The position numbers and the translations under genes were made by a program. From Streptococcus equinus (GTDB taxonomy: Bacteria > Bacillota > Bacilli > Lactobacillales > Streptococcaceae): a stretch of DNA of 64,000 nt. Under the pieces are notes generated by a model, which saw nothing but the letters and a program-made list of their open reading frames with translations, did no database searches and had not been told where the DNA came from. The stretch's first letter is position 1. Every line of letters starts with the position of its first letter. The DNA lies in contig NZ_FNJK01000003.1 of NCBI RefSeq assembly GCF_900104225.1, positions 124,001 to 188,000 on the forward strand, read 5' to 3'. Positions 56,187 to 64,000 of the stretch are shown one piece after another.

Positions 56187-57038
56187 ATGCTAATTAGAAC
56201 AAAAAATCTAATCAAAACCTTCGGAGATAAAACAGTAATTGATCACTTAAATTTGGAAGTGGAAGAAGGGAAATTATTAGCCTATATCGGGACAAATGGT
56301 GCTGGGAAATCAACAACGATGAAGATGCTAACTGGTTTGTTAGAACCAACTTCAGGGGAGATTGAATTGGCACCAGATTTGAAGATTGGAATGGTTTTTC
56401 AAGATAGCGTTCTTGATGCTGAACTAAGTGTTTTGGATAATTTAAAGAGTCGACAAGCACTTTATCATCAAAAAGATAAAGTTTGGTTAGAAAAATTAAT
56501 TCAATTAACAGGCTTGGATACTTTTCTTAATCAAGCTTATGGCACATTATCTGGAGGGCAACGACGTCGTGTCGATATTGTTCGTGCGCTTTTGAATAAA
56601 CCTAACTTGTTATTTTTGGATGAGCCGACAACAGGGCTTGACATTCAGACACGTGAGGCTATTTGGGACTTATTACGTCGTTTGCAACGTGAAGAGAAGT
56701 TAACCATCTTTTTGACGACTCATTATCTTGAAGAAGCTGAAAATGCAGATATGGCTTATATTATTGACCAAGGGAAGGTTTTGGCTAAAGGCTCTGCTAA
56801 AGAATTAAAGGAAACATATTCAAAACCACATTTATTAATTGAAACAAATGATACGGCTGCTTTTTCAGATGTTGACTATAAGTGCTTGGAAGATGGTCGT
56901 TTGAAGATTATTGTTGAAGATTCTGCACAAGCTTTGGCCATTTTATCAGACAAGCGTGCAGTGATTAGTGATTTTGATTATGTTAAAGCAAATATCAATG
57001 ATGTCTTTTTGAGCATTACGGGAAAGGAGATGGCGTAA
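56187..57038 (+). CDS. ABC transporter ATP-binding protein
   Basis: 283 aa. Walker A GTNGAGKST, signature LSGGQ, Walker B LLFLDEPTTGLD and a C-terminal extension typical of drug/bacteriocin ABC-2 ATPases. AAAGGGAGG before the ATG. First gene of a four-gene operon with the ABC-2 membrane protein, a LytTR regulator and a DUF3021 protein, a module linked to LytTR-controlled efflux or bacteriocin immunity. Confidence 0.92.
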   Translation: MLIRTKNLIKTFGDKTVIDHLNLEVEEGKLLAYIGTNGAGKSTTMKMLTGLLEPTSGEIELAPDLKIGMVFQDSVLDAELSVLDNLKSRQALYHQKDKVWLEKLIQLTGLDTFLNQAYGTLSGGQRRRVDIVRALLNKPNLLFLDEPTTGLDIQTREAIWDLLRRLQREEKLTIFLTTHYLEEAENADMAYIIDQGKVLAKGSAKELKETYSKPHLLIETNDTAAFSDVDYKCLEDGRLKIIVEDSAQALAILSDKRAVISDFDYVKANINDVFLSITGKEMA

Positions 57039-57039
57039 G

Positions 57040-57879
57040 ATGTGGGCAATGACAAAACGAAACTTAAAACTTTATTTTTCAAATAAGGCTAGTGTTTTTT
57101 TCTCATTACTTGGAGCTTTGATTGCTTTCATTCTTTATGTTGTTTTTTTACAAAAGAATATGCAAGATTCATTTACAGGAACACCGAATTTAGAAGAGCT
57201 TCTTGATAATTGGGTTCTGGGTGGTACGTTAGCCGTTACGAGTATTACAACAACTTGGACTGGGGTTACACGTCTGGTAGAAGATAAAGTAAGCCATAAA
57301 TTAGAAGATTTCTTATTAACAGATATTTCTCGTTTGAAAATCTATCTTGGTTATTTGATTTCTTCTAGTGTGATTGGTTTTATCATGCAATTAATCATGT
57401 TGACTATCATGAAATTGTATTTCTACTGGCAAGATGATGTTAGTTTTGATCTCGATCATTTGCCACAAATTCTTCTGATTATGCTTATAAGTTCTATTAT
57501 GGGTTCAGGAATTGCTTTGTTTGTTTTACAATTCATTAAAACTTTGTCAACAAGCGAAGCCTTGGCAACAATTGTCGGGACTGTTTCTGGTTTCCTTGTG
57601 GGAGTTTACATGCCAATCGGAGTTCTGCCTGATTTCGCTCAAAAAGTGGTTAAATTAACGCCTGCTGCCTATGTTGCTGCGGCTTATCGTCAGCTGTTGA
57701 TTGCTAAGGATGCTGTCAATGAAGAATCAAAAGAATTTTTAGGAATTGGTTTGAAATTAAAAGAGCTAACGACTATCAACCAAGAAATTTTACTTATTAG
57801 TCTTGTCGCTTGTGGCTCTATTGTTCTTATAGCCATTAGTTTATACGTTAAAAGATTTGCGTTTATCAAAAATAAATAA
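57040..57879 (+). CDS. ABC-2 type permease
   Basis: 279 aa with six membrane helices in ABC-2 arrangement (LKLYFSNKASVFFSLLGAL at the N-terminus, GFLVGVYMPIGVLPDFAQ in the middle). Starts 1 nt after the ATPase stop. Substrate unknown; efflux of a drug or peptide is likely. Confidence 0.9.
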   Translation: MWAMTKRNLKLYFSNKASVFFSLLGALIAFILYVVFLQKNMQDSFTGTPNLEELLDNWVLGGTLAVTSITTTWTGVTRLVEDKVSHKLEDFLLTDISRLKIYLGYLISSSVIGFIMQLIMLTIMKLYFYWQDDVSFDLDHLPQILLIMLISSIMGSGIALFVLQFIKTLSTSEALATIVGTVSGFLVGVYMPIGVLPDFAQKVVKLTPAAYVAAAYRQLLIAKDAVNEESKEFLGIGLKLKELTTINQEILLISLVACGSIVLIAISLYVKRFAFIKNK

Positions 57880-57893
57880 GAAGGAGATGGCCT

Positions 57894-58349
57894 GTGCACT
57901 GCCAGTTTGAAGAGGATAATTGTTTACCAAAAGATGCTATTGAAGTTTTAGTACGAAGTGGAAAATACAATCAAGCTGTTCAAGATGTTTTGGATTATTT
58001 AGCAAAATTTGAGCAGGAAAAGACAGAAGTCTTACCAATTAAAACATCCATCAGGACGGAAGTTTTGCATGTGGCGGATTTAATCCTTGTGGATGTTGAC
58101 GGAAGTTCCTTGGTTTTAGAGACGACCAATGGGAGACTTGTGACAAATGATCGTTTATACAAGTTTCGCGAGCGCCTAGCTAATCCAGATTTTGTGCAGG
58201 TCTCAAAACATGCCTTGATTAATATTAATCATTTAAAATCGTTAGAGAGTAGTTTTTCAGGAAATATGCTAGCTTTGCTGACAAATGATATTACGACAGA
58301 TGTTAGTAGACGTTACCTGTCTAATGTCGAAAAAGCTTTGGGAATGTGA
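57894..58349 (+). CDS. LytTR-domain transcriptional regulator
   Basis: 151 aa. Residues about 48-150 form a LytTR DNA-binding domain (LPIKTSIRTEVLHVADLILV..., RLYKFRERLANPDFVQVSKHALININHLKSLES, VSRRYLSNVEKAL). There is no response-regulator receiver; the first 45 residues are a short helical region. GTG start with AAGGAGATGG. Pairs with the DUF3021 membrane protein, as in streptococcal LytTR regulatory systems where the membrane partner inhibits the regulator. Confidence 0.9.
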   Translation: MHCQFEEDNCLPKDAIEVLVRSGKYNQAVQDVLDYLAKFEQEKTEVLPIKTSIRTEVLHVADLILVDVDGSSLVLETTNGRLVTNDRLYKFRERLANPDFVQVSKHALININHLKSLESSFSGNMLALLTNDITTDVSRRYLSNVEKALGM

Positions 58350-58359
58350 GGTGTGATTG

Positions 58360-58761
58360 ATGAGATATCTTAAACGAGGCGTTGCGTATTTTTTAATTGG
58401 CATCGGATTTGGAAGTCTTATTTACTTATTTTACTTATGGCAATGTCATGTTGAGGCGCAAACTGTTCAACAGATAACCTATGTTGTCTTTATAAGTGGC
58501 TTGATTGGCTTGGTCAGTATGATTTTTGAAATTGAGGCCATCCCAATGATATGGGAAATCATTATTCACTTTTGTTTAGTTTATAGTTTGAATAGCTGGT
58601 TGAATATGCTCCTTGGGCTTACAAAATCATTTATTTGGTCATGGCAATTTTTAGGAGAATTTGTCTTAACGTATTTGATTATTTGGTTTGTGATTTATAT
58701 TAGTTTTAATAATCGCGTAAAAAATATTAATCAGAAATTGAAAGAAAAACTAGATCAATAG
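58360..58761 (+). CDS. DUF3021 membrane protein (probable LytTR partner)
   Basis: 133 aa, four membrane helices and a short basic tail (NNRVKNINQKLKEKLDQ). ATG 58360 with GAGGTG upstream. DUF3021 proteins are regularly encoded next to LytTR regulators; a role as membrane inhibitor, as in HdrM/BrsM, is inferred from this context only. Confidence 0.85.
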   Translation: MRYLKRGVAYFLIGIGFGSLIYLFYLWQCHVEAQTVQQITYVVFISGLIGLVSMIFEIEAIPMIWEIIIHFCLVYSLNSWLNMLLGLTKSFIWSWQFLGEFVLTYLIIWFVIYISFNNRVKNINQKLKEKLDQ

Positions 58762-58847
58762 ATCATTAATAAAGTCTTTAGAAGTTTTCTAGAGACTTTT
58801 TAGTTGCTTTAAAATGCTAAAAACATGGTAGAAAAAAGTTTTTTCAA

Positions 58848-59002
58848 GTGTTATCATAATTGCGGTATCTTTTAGGGATAACCAAAAATAATTAAAAATA
58901 GCAATCAGTTAGGGATAGTCATGTAGAAAAGAGCAGGTTTCTGTTCTCTTTTTTTGGGAGTTTTAACAGACTATCCCTTTGTAAGGGAAAGGGGCAGTTG
59001 CT
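58848..59002 (+). promoter_or_regulatory. Promoter and attenuator-like leader of the beta-helix gene
   Basis: An extended TGTTATCAT -10 is followed by TTAGGGATAACC and TTAGGGATAGTC. AGGGATAGTC (58911-58920) pairs with GACTATCCCT (58969-58978) and encloses a terminator hairpin AAGAGCAG-gttt-CTGTTCTC followed by seven T. The mutually nested hairpins suggest attenuation. Confidence 0.5.
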
Positions 59003-60484
59003 ATGAAGGGGAAAATAAGAAAGGCTGCGGTGAGAACAACAGTCATCACATTTACATTGTTTAGTTTTGGAACTCATTTGACGGTTTTAGCAGATGAATC
59101 TGGAGAATCGTATACTTGGGATGATTTTTCGCAAGGAAAGCAAGTGGCAAATACTAAAGTGGGGACAGTAAACATCTACACTCAGCAAGATCTTGAAGAT
59201 TATTTGGAAAGAACAGGTTGTGATTTATCTGGGGACGCCATTTGGTTTTATAATGCTGAGGACATTGTTTTTCCAAAGGGGACTTACTATGTTGATGGTG
59301 CTTATTTGGATTTTTATTTGCCGAGTGCGACGGGAAATATTGATTTTAATGGGTCAACATTACTAATTGGTGATGGTGCTGCGACCATGAGAGGTAATGG
59401 TGACCAATATCATCGCATGTTTTCTAACTTGACTATCTATGGAACAACAGGCTGTGATGAGAGTTATGCTTTTGGGAAAAGTAATATCAATCCATACACT
59501 GGGACAAGTAAAACAGGTGCTTGGGATGCTTATCTTTATCATGTGTCTAACATGAATTTTAGTCATTTAAAGCTTAATAATGCTCAAAACGTGGATGGGC
59601 ATCTTTTCGATGTAATTGGTTCTAGTCACATCACTTTTGATGATATCAAAGCGCGTGGTTCAGCTCTATCAACATCACTCGGACAAGATTTACTTTACAA
59701 CCTTTATCAGAGACGATCTCATTCCATTTTTTCTGAAGCTATTCAGCTTGATAGTGCTATTTTGGGTTCTTTAGGAACTGTTAACGGTGCTTATGACGGC
59801 TTTTTTGATGGTTCTCAATCATGGGGAAAAATCTGGGAAGGCGAGACATATGATAACTGTGCGAGTTCTGATGTTTCAATAACGCAATCAGAATTTACTT
59901 CCTACCATGGGCCAACTGGCTTATCCTTAATTCGAAAAATTGACCAAACTGTCCGTAAATATGGTGCGGGTCTCGGCAGTCATACGGTTGGTAAAACAGG
60001 CTATCATGGGATTGTTATCGATGATGTTTTAATGGAAGGAACGGTCTATGTCACAGCAACACCGAATACTGACTTAGCTCCTATTAAATTTTTGAATTCA
60101 GATTATTATCAGACTCATATTGATAAAGATTCTACGGTTAAGAAATCAGACTATATTGCAGGAGATATTGTTCGTCAGACGACAGATATCCAAGTCACAA
60201 ATGTCCGTTATGTTAATACCAATACCTCAGGATTTTTAAATCCATCTGGTGAGGATACACCCAATTCTGTCTGGAGAGCATATTATGATGACGATGACAA
60301 TCCTGATAATAATAAAGTAACTTCAGTAACCAATTGTGATACTAATGGTCACGAGATTTCAAGTATTGATGGCTATAGTGAGGTTGAACCAGTTATTAAC
60401 CGCGATAATATAACCTATACCTTAATAGAAAGTCAGTTCGATCCTGCAAGTGGTCAGTTGATTAGAACTTATGAAGCTTCTTAA
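59003..60484 (+). CDS. Secreted protein with probable right-handed beta-helix
   Basis: 493 aa. A signal peptide (about 1-31, basic start, hydrophobic core, cleavage near VLA) is followed by a region of repeating short strands with Asn/Ser/Gly turns (GNIDFNGSTLLIGDGAATM, NMNFSHLKLNNAQNVDGHLFDVIGSSHITFDDIKARGS) typical of pectate-lyase-like beta-helices. No LPXTG anchor, lipobox or cell-wall binding repeat is seen. I do not recognise the family; a polysaccharide lyase/hydrolase or adhesin is possible. AAGGGAAAGGGG precedes the ATG. It has a leader with terminator-like structure and lies between the LytTR module and rpmH. Confidence 0.7.
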   Translation: MKGKIRKAAVRTTVITFTLFSFGTHLTVLADESGESYTWDDFSQGKQVANTKVGTVNIYTQQDLEDYLERTGCDLSGDAIWFYNAEDIVFPKGTYYVDGAYLDFYLPSATGNIDFNGSTLLIGDGAATMRGNGDQYHRMFSNLTIYGTTGCDESYAFGKSNINPYTGTSKTGAWDAYLYHVSNMNFSHLKLNNAQNVDGHLFDVIGSSHITFDDIKARGSALSTSLGQDLLYNLYQRRSHSIFSEAIQLDSAILGSLGTVNGAYDGFFDGSQSWGKIWEGETYDNCASSDVSITQSEFTSYHGPTGLSLIRKIDQTVRKYGAGLGSHTVGKTGYHGIVIDDVLMEGTVYVTATPNTDLAPIKFLNSDYYQTHIDKDSTVKKSDYIAGDIVRQTTDIQVTNVRYVNTNTSGFLNPSGEDTPNSVWRAYYDDDDNPDNNKVTSVTNCDTNGHEISSIDGYSEVEPVINRDNITYTLIESQFDPASGQLIRTYEAS

Positions 60485-60536
60485 AGTGTAAATGAAACTT
60501 GAAAAGAAAGTCCTTGAAATTAAACAAAAGTATGGC

Positions 60537-60565
60537 TTGACAGTTAGACGTACTTATTATAAAAT
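60537..60565 (+). promoter_or_regulatory. rpmH promoter
   Basis: TTGACA (60537-60542), 17 nt, TAAAAT (60560-60565), about 75 nt before the start codon. Confidence 0.75.
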
Positions 60566-60639
60566 AATATGGTATGTTTAGTAACTGATCAAATATAGCC
60601 GGCTAAACGAATACGAAAATCTATTAGGAGGTATTCATC

Positions 60640-60774
60640 GTGAAACGTACTTATCAACCAAGTAAAATCCGTCGTCAACGTAAACACGGATTCCGTCACC
60701 GTATGTCAACTAAAAACGGACGTCGCGTGCTTGCTGCTCGTCGTCGTAAAGGACGTAAAGTTTTATCTGCTTAA
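60640..60774 (+). CDS. rpmH: 50S ribosomal protein L34
   Basis: 44 aa, very basic: [21 protein letters not shown] then [23 protein letters not shown] start 8-12 nt behind TAGGAGG. Usually next to rnpA or jag; here it follows an accessory block. Confidence 0.97.
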
Positions 60775-60785
60775 TGATAGACTAT

Positions 60786-60819
60786 CCGCCAGTGCTCGAG
60801 TCTGGCGGCCTTTTTTTTA
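60786..60819 (+). terminator. rpmH terminator
   Basis: CCGCCAG-tgctcgagt-CTGGCGG followed by eight T. Confidence 0.93.
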
Positions 60820-60826
60820 TCAGAAA

Positions 60827-60841
60827 ATGAAAGCGAATTCT
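60827..60841 (+). promoter_or_regulatory. cre box upstream of the CsbD-like gene
   Basis: ATGAAAGCGAATTCT fits the CcpA consensus WTGNAANCGNWNNCW at every position. It is placed about 60 nt before the start codon. Confidence 0.6.
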
Positions 60842-60901
60842 TTTACTTATCTAACTGAAAATGATAGACTTTAGGTAATTTAAAGATAGGAGGACACTAA
60901 T

Positions 60902-61111
60902 ATGTCTGACGAAAAATACAAAGCTAAACTGGACCAAGTTAAGGGAAGTCTTAAGGAAGGGCTAGGTAAGGTAACTGGTGATAAAAAGGTAGAAATTGAA
61001 GGCTTGGTTGATAAAACACTGGCTAAAGGTAGGGAAATTGTTGATGATATCAAAGAAGGCTCTGAGGGGGCTGTTGATAGCATCAAGAAAGCATTAGATA
61101 AGAAAAAATAG
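60902..61111 (+). CDS. CsbD-family stress protein
   Basis: 69 aa, charged and helical, with the family pattern KAKLDQVKGSLKEGLGKVTGDKK. CsbD-like proteins are general-stress proteins of unknown action. ATAGGAGGAC before the ATG. Own terminator at 61117-61152; a cre box upstream suggests carbon control. Confidence 0.88.
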   Translation: MSDEKYKAKLDQVKGSLKEGLGKVTGDKKVEIEGLVDKTLAKGREIVDDIKEGSEGAVDSIKKALDKKK

Positions 61112-61116
61112 TAATT

Positions 61117-61152
61117 AAACCACAGTTTCACGTTGAAATTGTGGTTTTTTAT
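61117..61152 (+). terminator. Terminator after the CsbD-like gene
   Basis: AAACCACAGTTTCA-cgt-TGAAATTGTGGTTTTTT. Confidence 0.9.
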
Positions 61153-61205
61153 AAAATTTTTTTAAGATTTTATGAAAAAACGGCAAAAAATGTAGTATAA
61201 TATAT

Positions 61206-61220
61206 ATGAAAGCGGTTTTA
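61206..61220 (+). promoter_or_regulatory. cre-like box overlapping a promoter
   Basis: ATGAAAGCGGTTTTA, one mismatch to the cre consensus, directly behind a TATAAT (about 61197-61202). Confidence 0.45.
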
Positions 61221-61259
61221 TAAAAATACATGGGATAAAATAAAGGGAGGTTTTTGTCG

Positions 61260-61433
61260 ATGAAGGAAATTAGCATTTATGTCAGAATTATTGATTTGAT
61301 TTTGCTGGTTCTAGCATTTTTAGATAGTGGTGTGAAAAGTGTCTTGATTTTAGCTGCAGTTATTTTCTTTTTATCAGCATTAATGCAAGTCATTATGTCT
61401 TATAAACGAGTGAAGTTGAGTCACCACGTTTAA
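61260..61433 (+). CDS. Small two-helix membrane protein (57 aa)
   Basis: ATG 61260 follows AAAGGGAGG at 8 nt. Two hydrophobic helices (about 8-24 and 28-47) with a short turn (DSGVKS) and a basic tail (SYKRVKLSHHV). Not recognised. Own promoter with cre-like box and a terminator downstream, so it is a real transcription unit. Confidence 0.7.
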   Translation: MKEISIYVRIIDLILLVLAFLDSGVKSVLILAAVIFFLSALMQVIMSYKRVKLSHHV

Positions 61434-61459
61434 ATGATGAGTTGTCTTTCTTTATTTTT

Positions 61460-61518
61460 AGGAAGTCTTCTTAGAGCTATTTTTTAGCAAAATGGTTCTG
61501 AGAAGACTTTTTTAATTT
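61460..61518 (+). terminator. Terminator after the small membrane protein gene
   Basis: AAGTCTTCTTAGA pairs with TCTGAGAAGACTT around a long loop, followed by TTTTTT. Confidence 0.75.
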
Positions 61519-61575
61519 TCTGCCTTCAGGTCATAAATTTGATATTTTTTGTGAGAATATAATATATTATCTAAA

Positions 61576-61590
61576 ATGAAAGCGCTATAC
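61576..61590 (+). promoter_or_regulatory. cre-like box upstream of the lichenase gene
   Basis: ATGAAAGCGCTATAC shares the ATGAAAGCG core with the two boxes upstream. The 390-nt gap before the lichenase otherwise holds a terminator, an AAGGAGGG without a usable start, and a short hairpin region around 61710-61760. Confidence 0.5.
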
Positions 61591-61822
61591 TTATGACATA
61601 ACGGTGTAAGGAGGGTTTTAAAGAGAAACATTTATCGTGTGACTAGCATTCTTTTCGGAATTATGAAAAAGAAAAATTGCCCCATTTTTGAAGTAACAGT
61701 TACTGAAAAGAAAAAGTGAATTTAACTACGATTGATTTGGCGTTTTCAATCGGTAGTAGAGGAGATTAGTTCCTTTTTCTAACAGAACTCCTTTTTAAAA
61801 TGATTTAAATTGAGGTATTATT

Positions 61823-62545
61823 ATGTGGAAAAAAGTTAGTTGTTTAATTGCTCTCTTATTGGCTTTCTTTGGGATTCAACAAAGTGTTGCTGCGCAAAGT
61901 ACCTATCACTACAGTTCAGAACTAAATTACTATGATGGAAACACCATGGAACTTCGTAACGGTTCTAACGGTAGTATGTTTAACTGTAATTTTGTCCCTG
62001 AAAATGTCGGTTTTAATAACGGCTTGATGAGTCTTAAAATTGACAGTGATGGCCACGGTGGTTACACTGGAGGCGAATGGCGCAGTAAAGACCGTTTTGG
62101 ATATGGTCTTTACCAAGTTAACATGAAACCTATTAAAAACCCTGGTGTTGTTTCATCTTTCTTCACTTATACTGGTCCAAGTGAAGGCAACCCATGGGAT
62201 GAAATTGATATTGAATTCCTAGGAAAAGATACAACAAAAGTTCAATTCAACTACTTTACTAATGGTAGAGGTCAAAATGATGAACATGTGCATCTTCACA
62301 ATTTAGGCTTTGATGCTTCTCAAGGTTTCCATACTTATGGCTTTGATTGGGAAGCAGATCATATTACTTGGTATGTTGATGGAAATGCTGTTTATACTGC
62401 TTATAACGATATTCCTAACACACCTGGTAAGATTATGATGAATGCATGGCCAGGAAAAAATGTTGATGCATGGCTAGCTCCATACAATGGTAAAACTCCT
62501 TTGTATGCAAACTATGACTGGATTAGCTACGATAAATTTAATTAA
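61823..62545 (+). CDS. Secreted GH16 lichenase (endo-beta-1,3-1,4-glucanase)
   Basis: 240 aa. Signal peptide 1-24 (cleavage after SVAA), then a GH16 jelly roll. Catalytic motif E127-I-D-I-E131 (nucleophile Glu127, acid/base Glu131), with [17 protein letters not shown] and the C-terminal [14 protein letters not shown] matching bacterial lichenases. No anchoring domain. Cuts mixed-linkage cereal beta-glucan; fits a rumen or gut streptococcus and the GH94 gene nearby. Upstream cre-like box suggests glucose repression. Confidence 0.93.
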   Translation: MWKKVSCLIALLLAFFGIQQSVAAQSTYHYSSELNYYDGNTMELRNGSNGSMFNCNFVPENVGFNNGLMSLKIDSDGHGGYTGGEWRSKDRFGYGLYQVNMKPIKNPGVVSSFFTYTGPSEGNPWDEIDIEFLGKDTTKVQFNYFTNGRGQNDEHVHLHNLGFDASQGFHTYGFDWEADHITWYVDGNAVYTAYNDIPNTPGKIMMNAWPGKNVDAWLAPYNGKTPLYANYDWISYDKFN

Positions 62546-63002
62546 GCTAAACACCAATAATAACAATTTGTTTTTACTTAACTGATTAAAATTACACTCC
62601 CCAACAAATCGGTTAAACTCTCTCTTAACAAAAACTCTTTAAAATTCTTTCTTTTTAAAACGTTAAAGCTAAAAGGAGCTGAGATTATCTCAGTTCCTTT
62701 TGTGATGGCTTTCAGCTAGATTTTTCAAAGATAAGAAAAGCTGGTGGTTTATAAGTTTTTGTTCCAGTCATGTTGAGAAAATATACCCCATTATTAGCCT
62801 GTATTTGCTTTGTTAAGAAGGAAATAATAAAAACATTCGGTAGGATAAAATAAGCTTGTAGAGGCTCGATAATTGTCTATAAGCTGGTTGGCTTTTATAG
62901 AGAGTAAACCTTTGAGTTATTTTAAAATAGGCAGGGACTTCAGAGTGATGTGTCGTTATCTCTGGAGCTTAATCGTTATTGCATTTTGCGATTTTATAAT
63001 AT
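62546..63002. other. Intergenic region after the lichenase gene
   Basis: Contains a terminator-like hairpin AAAAGGAgCTGAGA-tta-TCTCAGtTCCTTTT (62668-62702). The remaining 300 nt (62703-63002) hold only a loose CTTCAGAG/CTCTGGAG pairing; no gene, RNA or repeat was recognised. Confidence 0.5.
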
Positions 63003-63031
63003 AAAAAAGCTGAGACATTGTGTCCCAGCTT
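63003..63031 (-). terminator. Terminator of the GH94 gene
   Basis: On the minus strand AAAGCTGGGACA-caa-TGTCTCAGCTTTTTT, just behind the stop codon. Confidence 0.88.
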
Positions 63032-63040
63032 TCAAGTTTT

Positions 63041-64000
63041 TTAAAGGGTAAGAGTGATTTGGTTGGTTTCTTGCAAGAGATCTTCAGGAAGGTAGGCTTG
63101 GTCAAGCTCTTGACCGTTGAGGACGAGTTTTGTAAAGCCTGTTTCTTTATGCTCTGGATTTTCCACAGTGATGTGAAGTTCTTTGCCGCGGAAAATCTTA
63201 GTCATGCTGAAGTTATCCCATTCTTTTGGAATAGCTGGTGAGAGCTTCAAACCGTTCAAATCAGGTCTGAGTCCAAGAATACCTTCGACACAACCGACCA
63301 TAACAGTTGAAGCTGTACCTGTGAGCCAGTGAACATGTGAACGTCCAAAGTGTGGACTGGCAGGTCCTTCGGTAAATTGACCATAGCAGTAAGGTTCCAA
63401 TTTGCGGATATCTGCGCGGTCATTTTGGGCAGCGGGAGCATTTTCCATAAAGTAAGTGAAGGCACGTTGTCCTTGTCCACGAAGGGCTTCTGCTAGAATG
63501 AGCCATCCTTGTGATTGTGAGAAGATACCAGAATTTTCCTTTGTGCCTTGGTTATAGATAACTGCAAGGGCACCATCAAAGGCATGAGCGTGATAAGGTG
63601 GATTCATAAGAATAGCACCGTAGTCAGTGTTGAGTTGTTCATAAACGTTGTCCATGGCAAGCTCAGCTTGTTCTTGGTTGGCAAATCCACTGATAACAGC
63701 CCAACTTTGTGGGTTTAACCACATATTGGCTTCTGGGTCATCGGCAGCACCGATACGTTCACCTGCCTCGGTAAATCCACGAATAAAGCGGTCATTATCC
63801 CAGCAAAGATCTTGGATTTTTTGTCCCATTTTCTCTTGTTCAGAATCAAGGAATTCAAGGTAGTTAGTATCATTTTTAGCTTCGGCAAATTCTCTCAAAA
63901 CGCTAAGAGCATAATAGAATTGCAAGGCAACGAATGATGATTCACCATTTGCTCCTAGGCGGAGGCAGTCATTCCAGTCAGCGTAAAGACCAGCCGGCAT
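63041..64000 (-). CDS. GH94 cellobiose/cellodextrin phosphorylase-type enzyme, C-terminal part
   Basis: The last 319 residues; the gene runs past the window end. GH94 enzymes split beta-glucosides with phosphate inside the cell, saving ATP. The catalytic acid region DWND lies at the start of the fragment, and later EPYCYGQFTEGPASPHFGRSHVHWLTGTAST contains the conserved phosphate/substrate site. Cellobiose, longer cellodextrins or chitobiose could be the substrate; the part seen cannot decide. With the lichenase it suggests uptake and phosphorolysis of beta-glucan oligosaccharides. Confidence 0.88.
   Translation of the reverse strand: MPAGLYADWNDCLRLGANGESSFVALQFYYALSVLREFAEAKNDTNYLEFLDSEQEKMGQKIQDLCWDNDRFIRGFTEAGERIGAADDPEANMWLNPQSWAVISGFANQEQAELAMDNVYEQLNTDYGAILMNPPYHAHAFDGALAVIYNQGTKENSGIFSQSQGWLILAEALRGQGQRAFTYFMENAPAAQNDRADIRKLEPYCYGQFTEGPASPHFGRSHVHWLTGTASTVMVGCVEGILGLRPDLNGLKLSPAIPKEWDNFSMTKIFRGKELHITVENPEHKETGFTKLVLNGQELDQAYLPEDLLQETNQITLTL

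Noticed and set aside
61639-61719. Short frame starting at GTG 61639 before the lichenase (ends in Lys-rich tail)
   Set aside because: The AAGGAGG lies about 22 nt away and no better start exists; kept only as an intergenic remark.

Overview
The window is a low-GC Firmicute chromosome segment whose gene content and order point to Streptococcus, most likely the S. bovis/equinus (gallolyticus/lutetiensis/infantarius) group. The reasons are gshAB, PerR, the small SRP RNA, the argG/argH region, the rnpA-yidC-jag-rpmH neighbourhood, two CiaR-type csRNAs, and a secreted lichenase next to a GH94 phosphorylase (plant beta-glucan use, typical of rumen streptococci). The species is inferred; no search was run.

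Layout. 1-5230: accessory locus with an Rgg-type regulator, a 24-aa SHP-like peptide gene on the opposite strand that is too short for ordinary gene calling, a palindromic operator between two divergent promoters, and an operon coding for a 71-aa cysteine-containing membrane peptide, an ABC ATPase, an ABC-2-like membrane protein, a small membrane protein, a mini site-2 protease (HExxH plus DG motif) and a membrane-anchored thioredoxin-like protein (CPWC). I read this as a quorum-sensing-controlled, disulfide-bonded secreted peptide (bacteriocin or signal) system; it is the main candidate for an undescribed system. 5270-20600: core genes (S66 peptidase, tRNA-Cys, rpsB-tsf, ctsR-clpC, dusB-hslO, telA-xpaC, gshAB, purA). 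20830-29530: a GalT-like/EamA/ArsR operon, two transporters, csRNA 1, polA and a CoA-binding protein. 29760-41030: perR, two DUF975 paralogues, tgt, CHY-bioY, MBL-tadA-ffs, pgi, dapH plus the N-acetyl-diaminopimelate deacetylase, csRNA 2, 5-formyl-THF cyclo-ligase and rhomboid. 41045-50450: galU, gpsA, queH, dut, radA (with an inserted hydrolase), carbonic anhydrase, gltX and an MFS transporter. 50600-53740: argG and argH, separated by a structured 480-nt spacer. 53880-60780: rnpA-yidC-jag, then an inserted ABC/LytTR/DUF3021 operon and a secreted beta-helix protein, then rpmH. 60800-64000: three consecutive units with cre-like boxes, including the GH16 lichenase, and the C-terminal half of a GH94 phosphorylase.

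Regulation is unusually legible here: an Rgg operator, a CtsR box, an ARG box, cre-like boxes, LytTR direct repeats, a BirA-like operator, two CiaR boxes driving anti-Shine-Dalgarno csRNAs, three genes (hslO, polA, 5-formyl-THF cyclo-ligase) whose extended -10 box lies exactly 7 nt before ATG so that their mRNAs should be leaderless, and several genes (purA, dapH, argH) with structured leaders and no Shine-Dalgarno at the start codon. All regulatory calls come from reading the sequence by eye.
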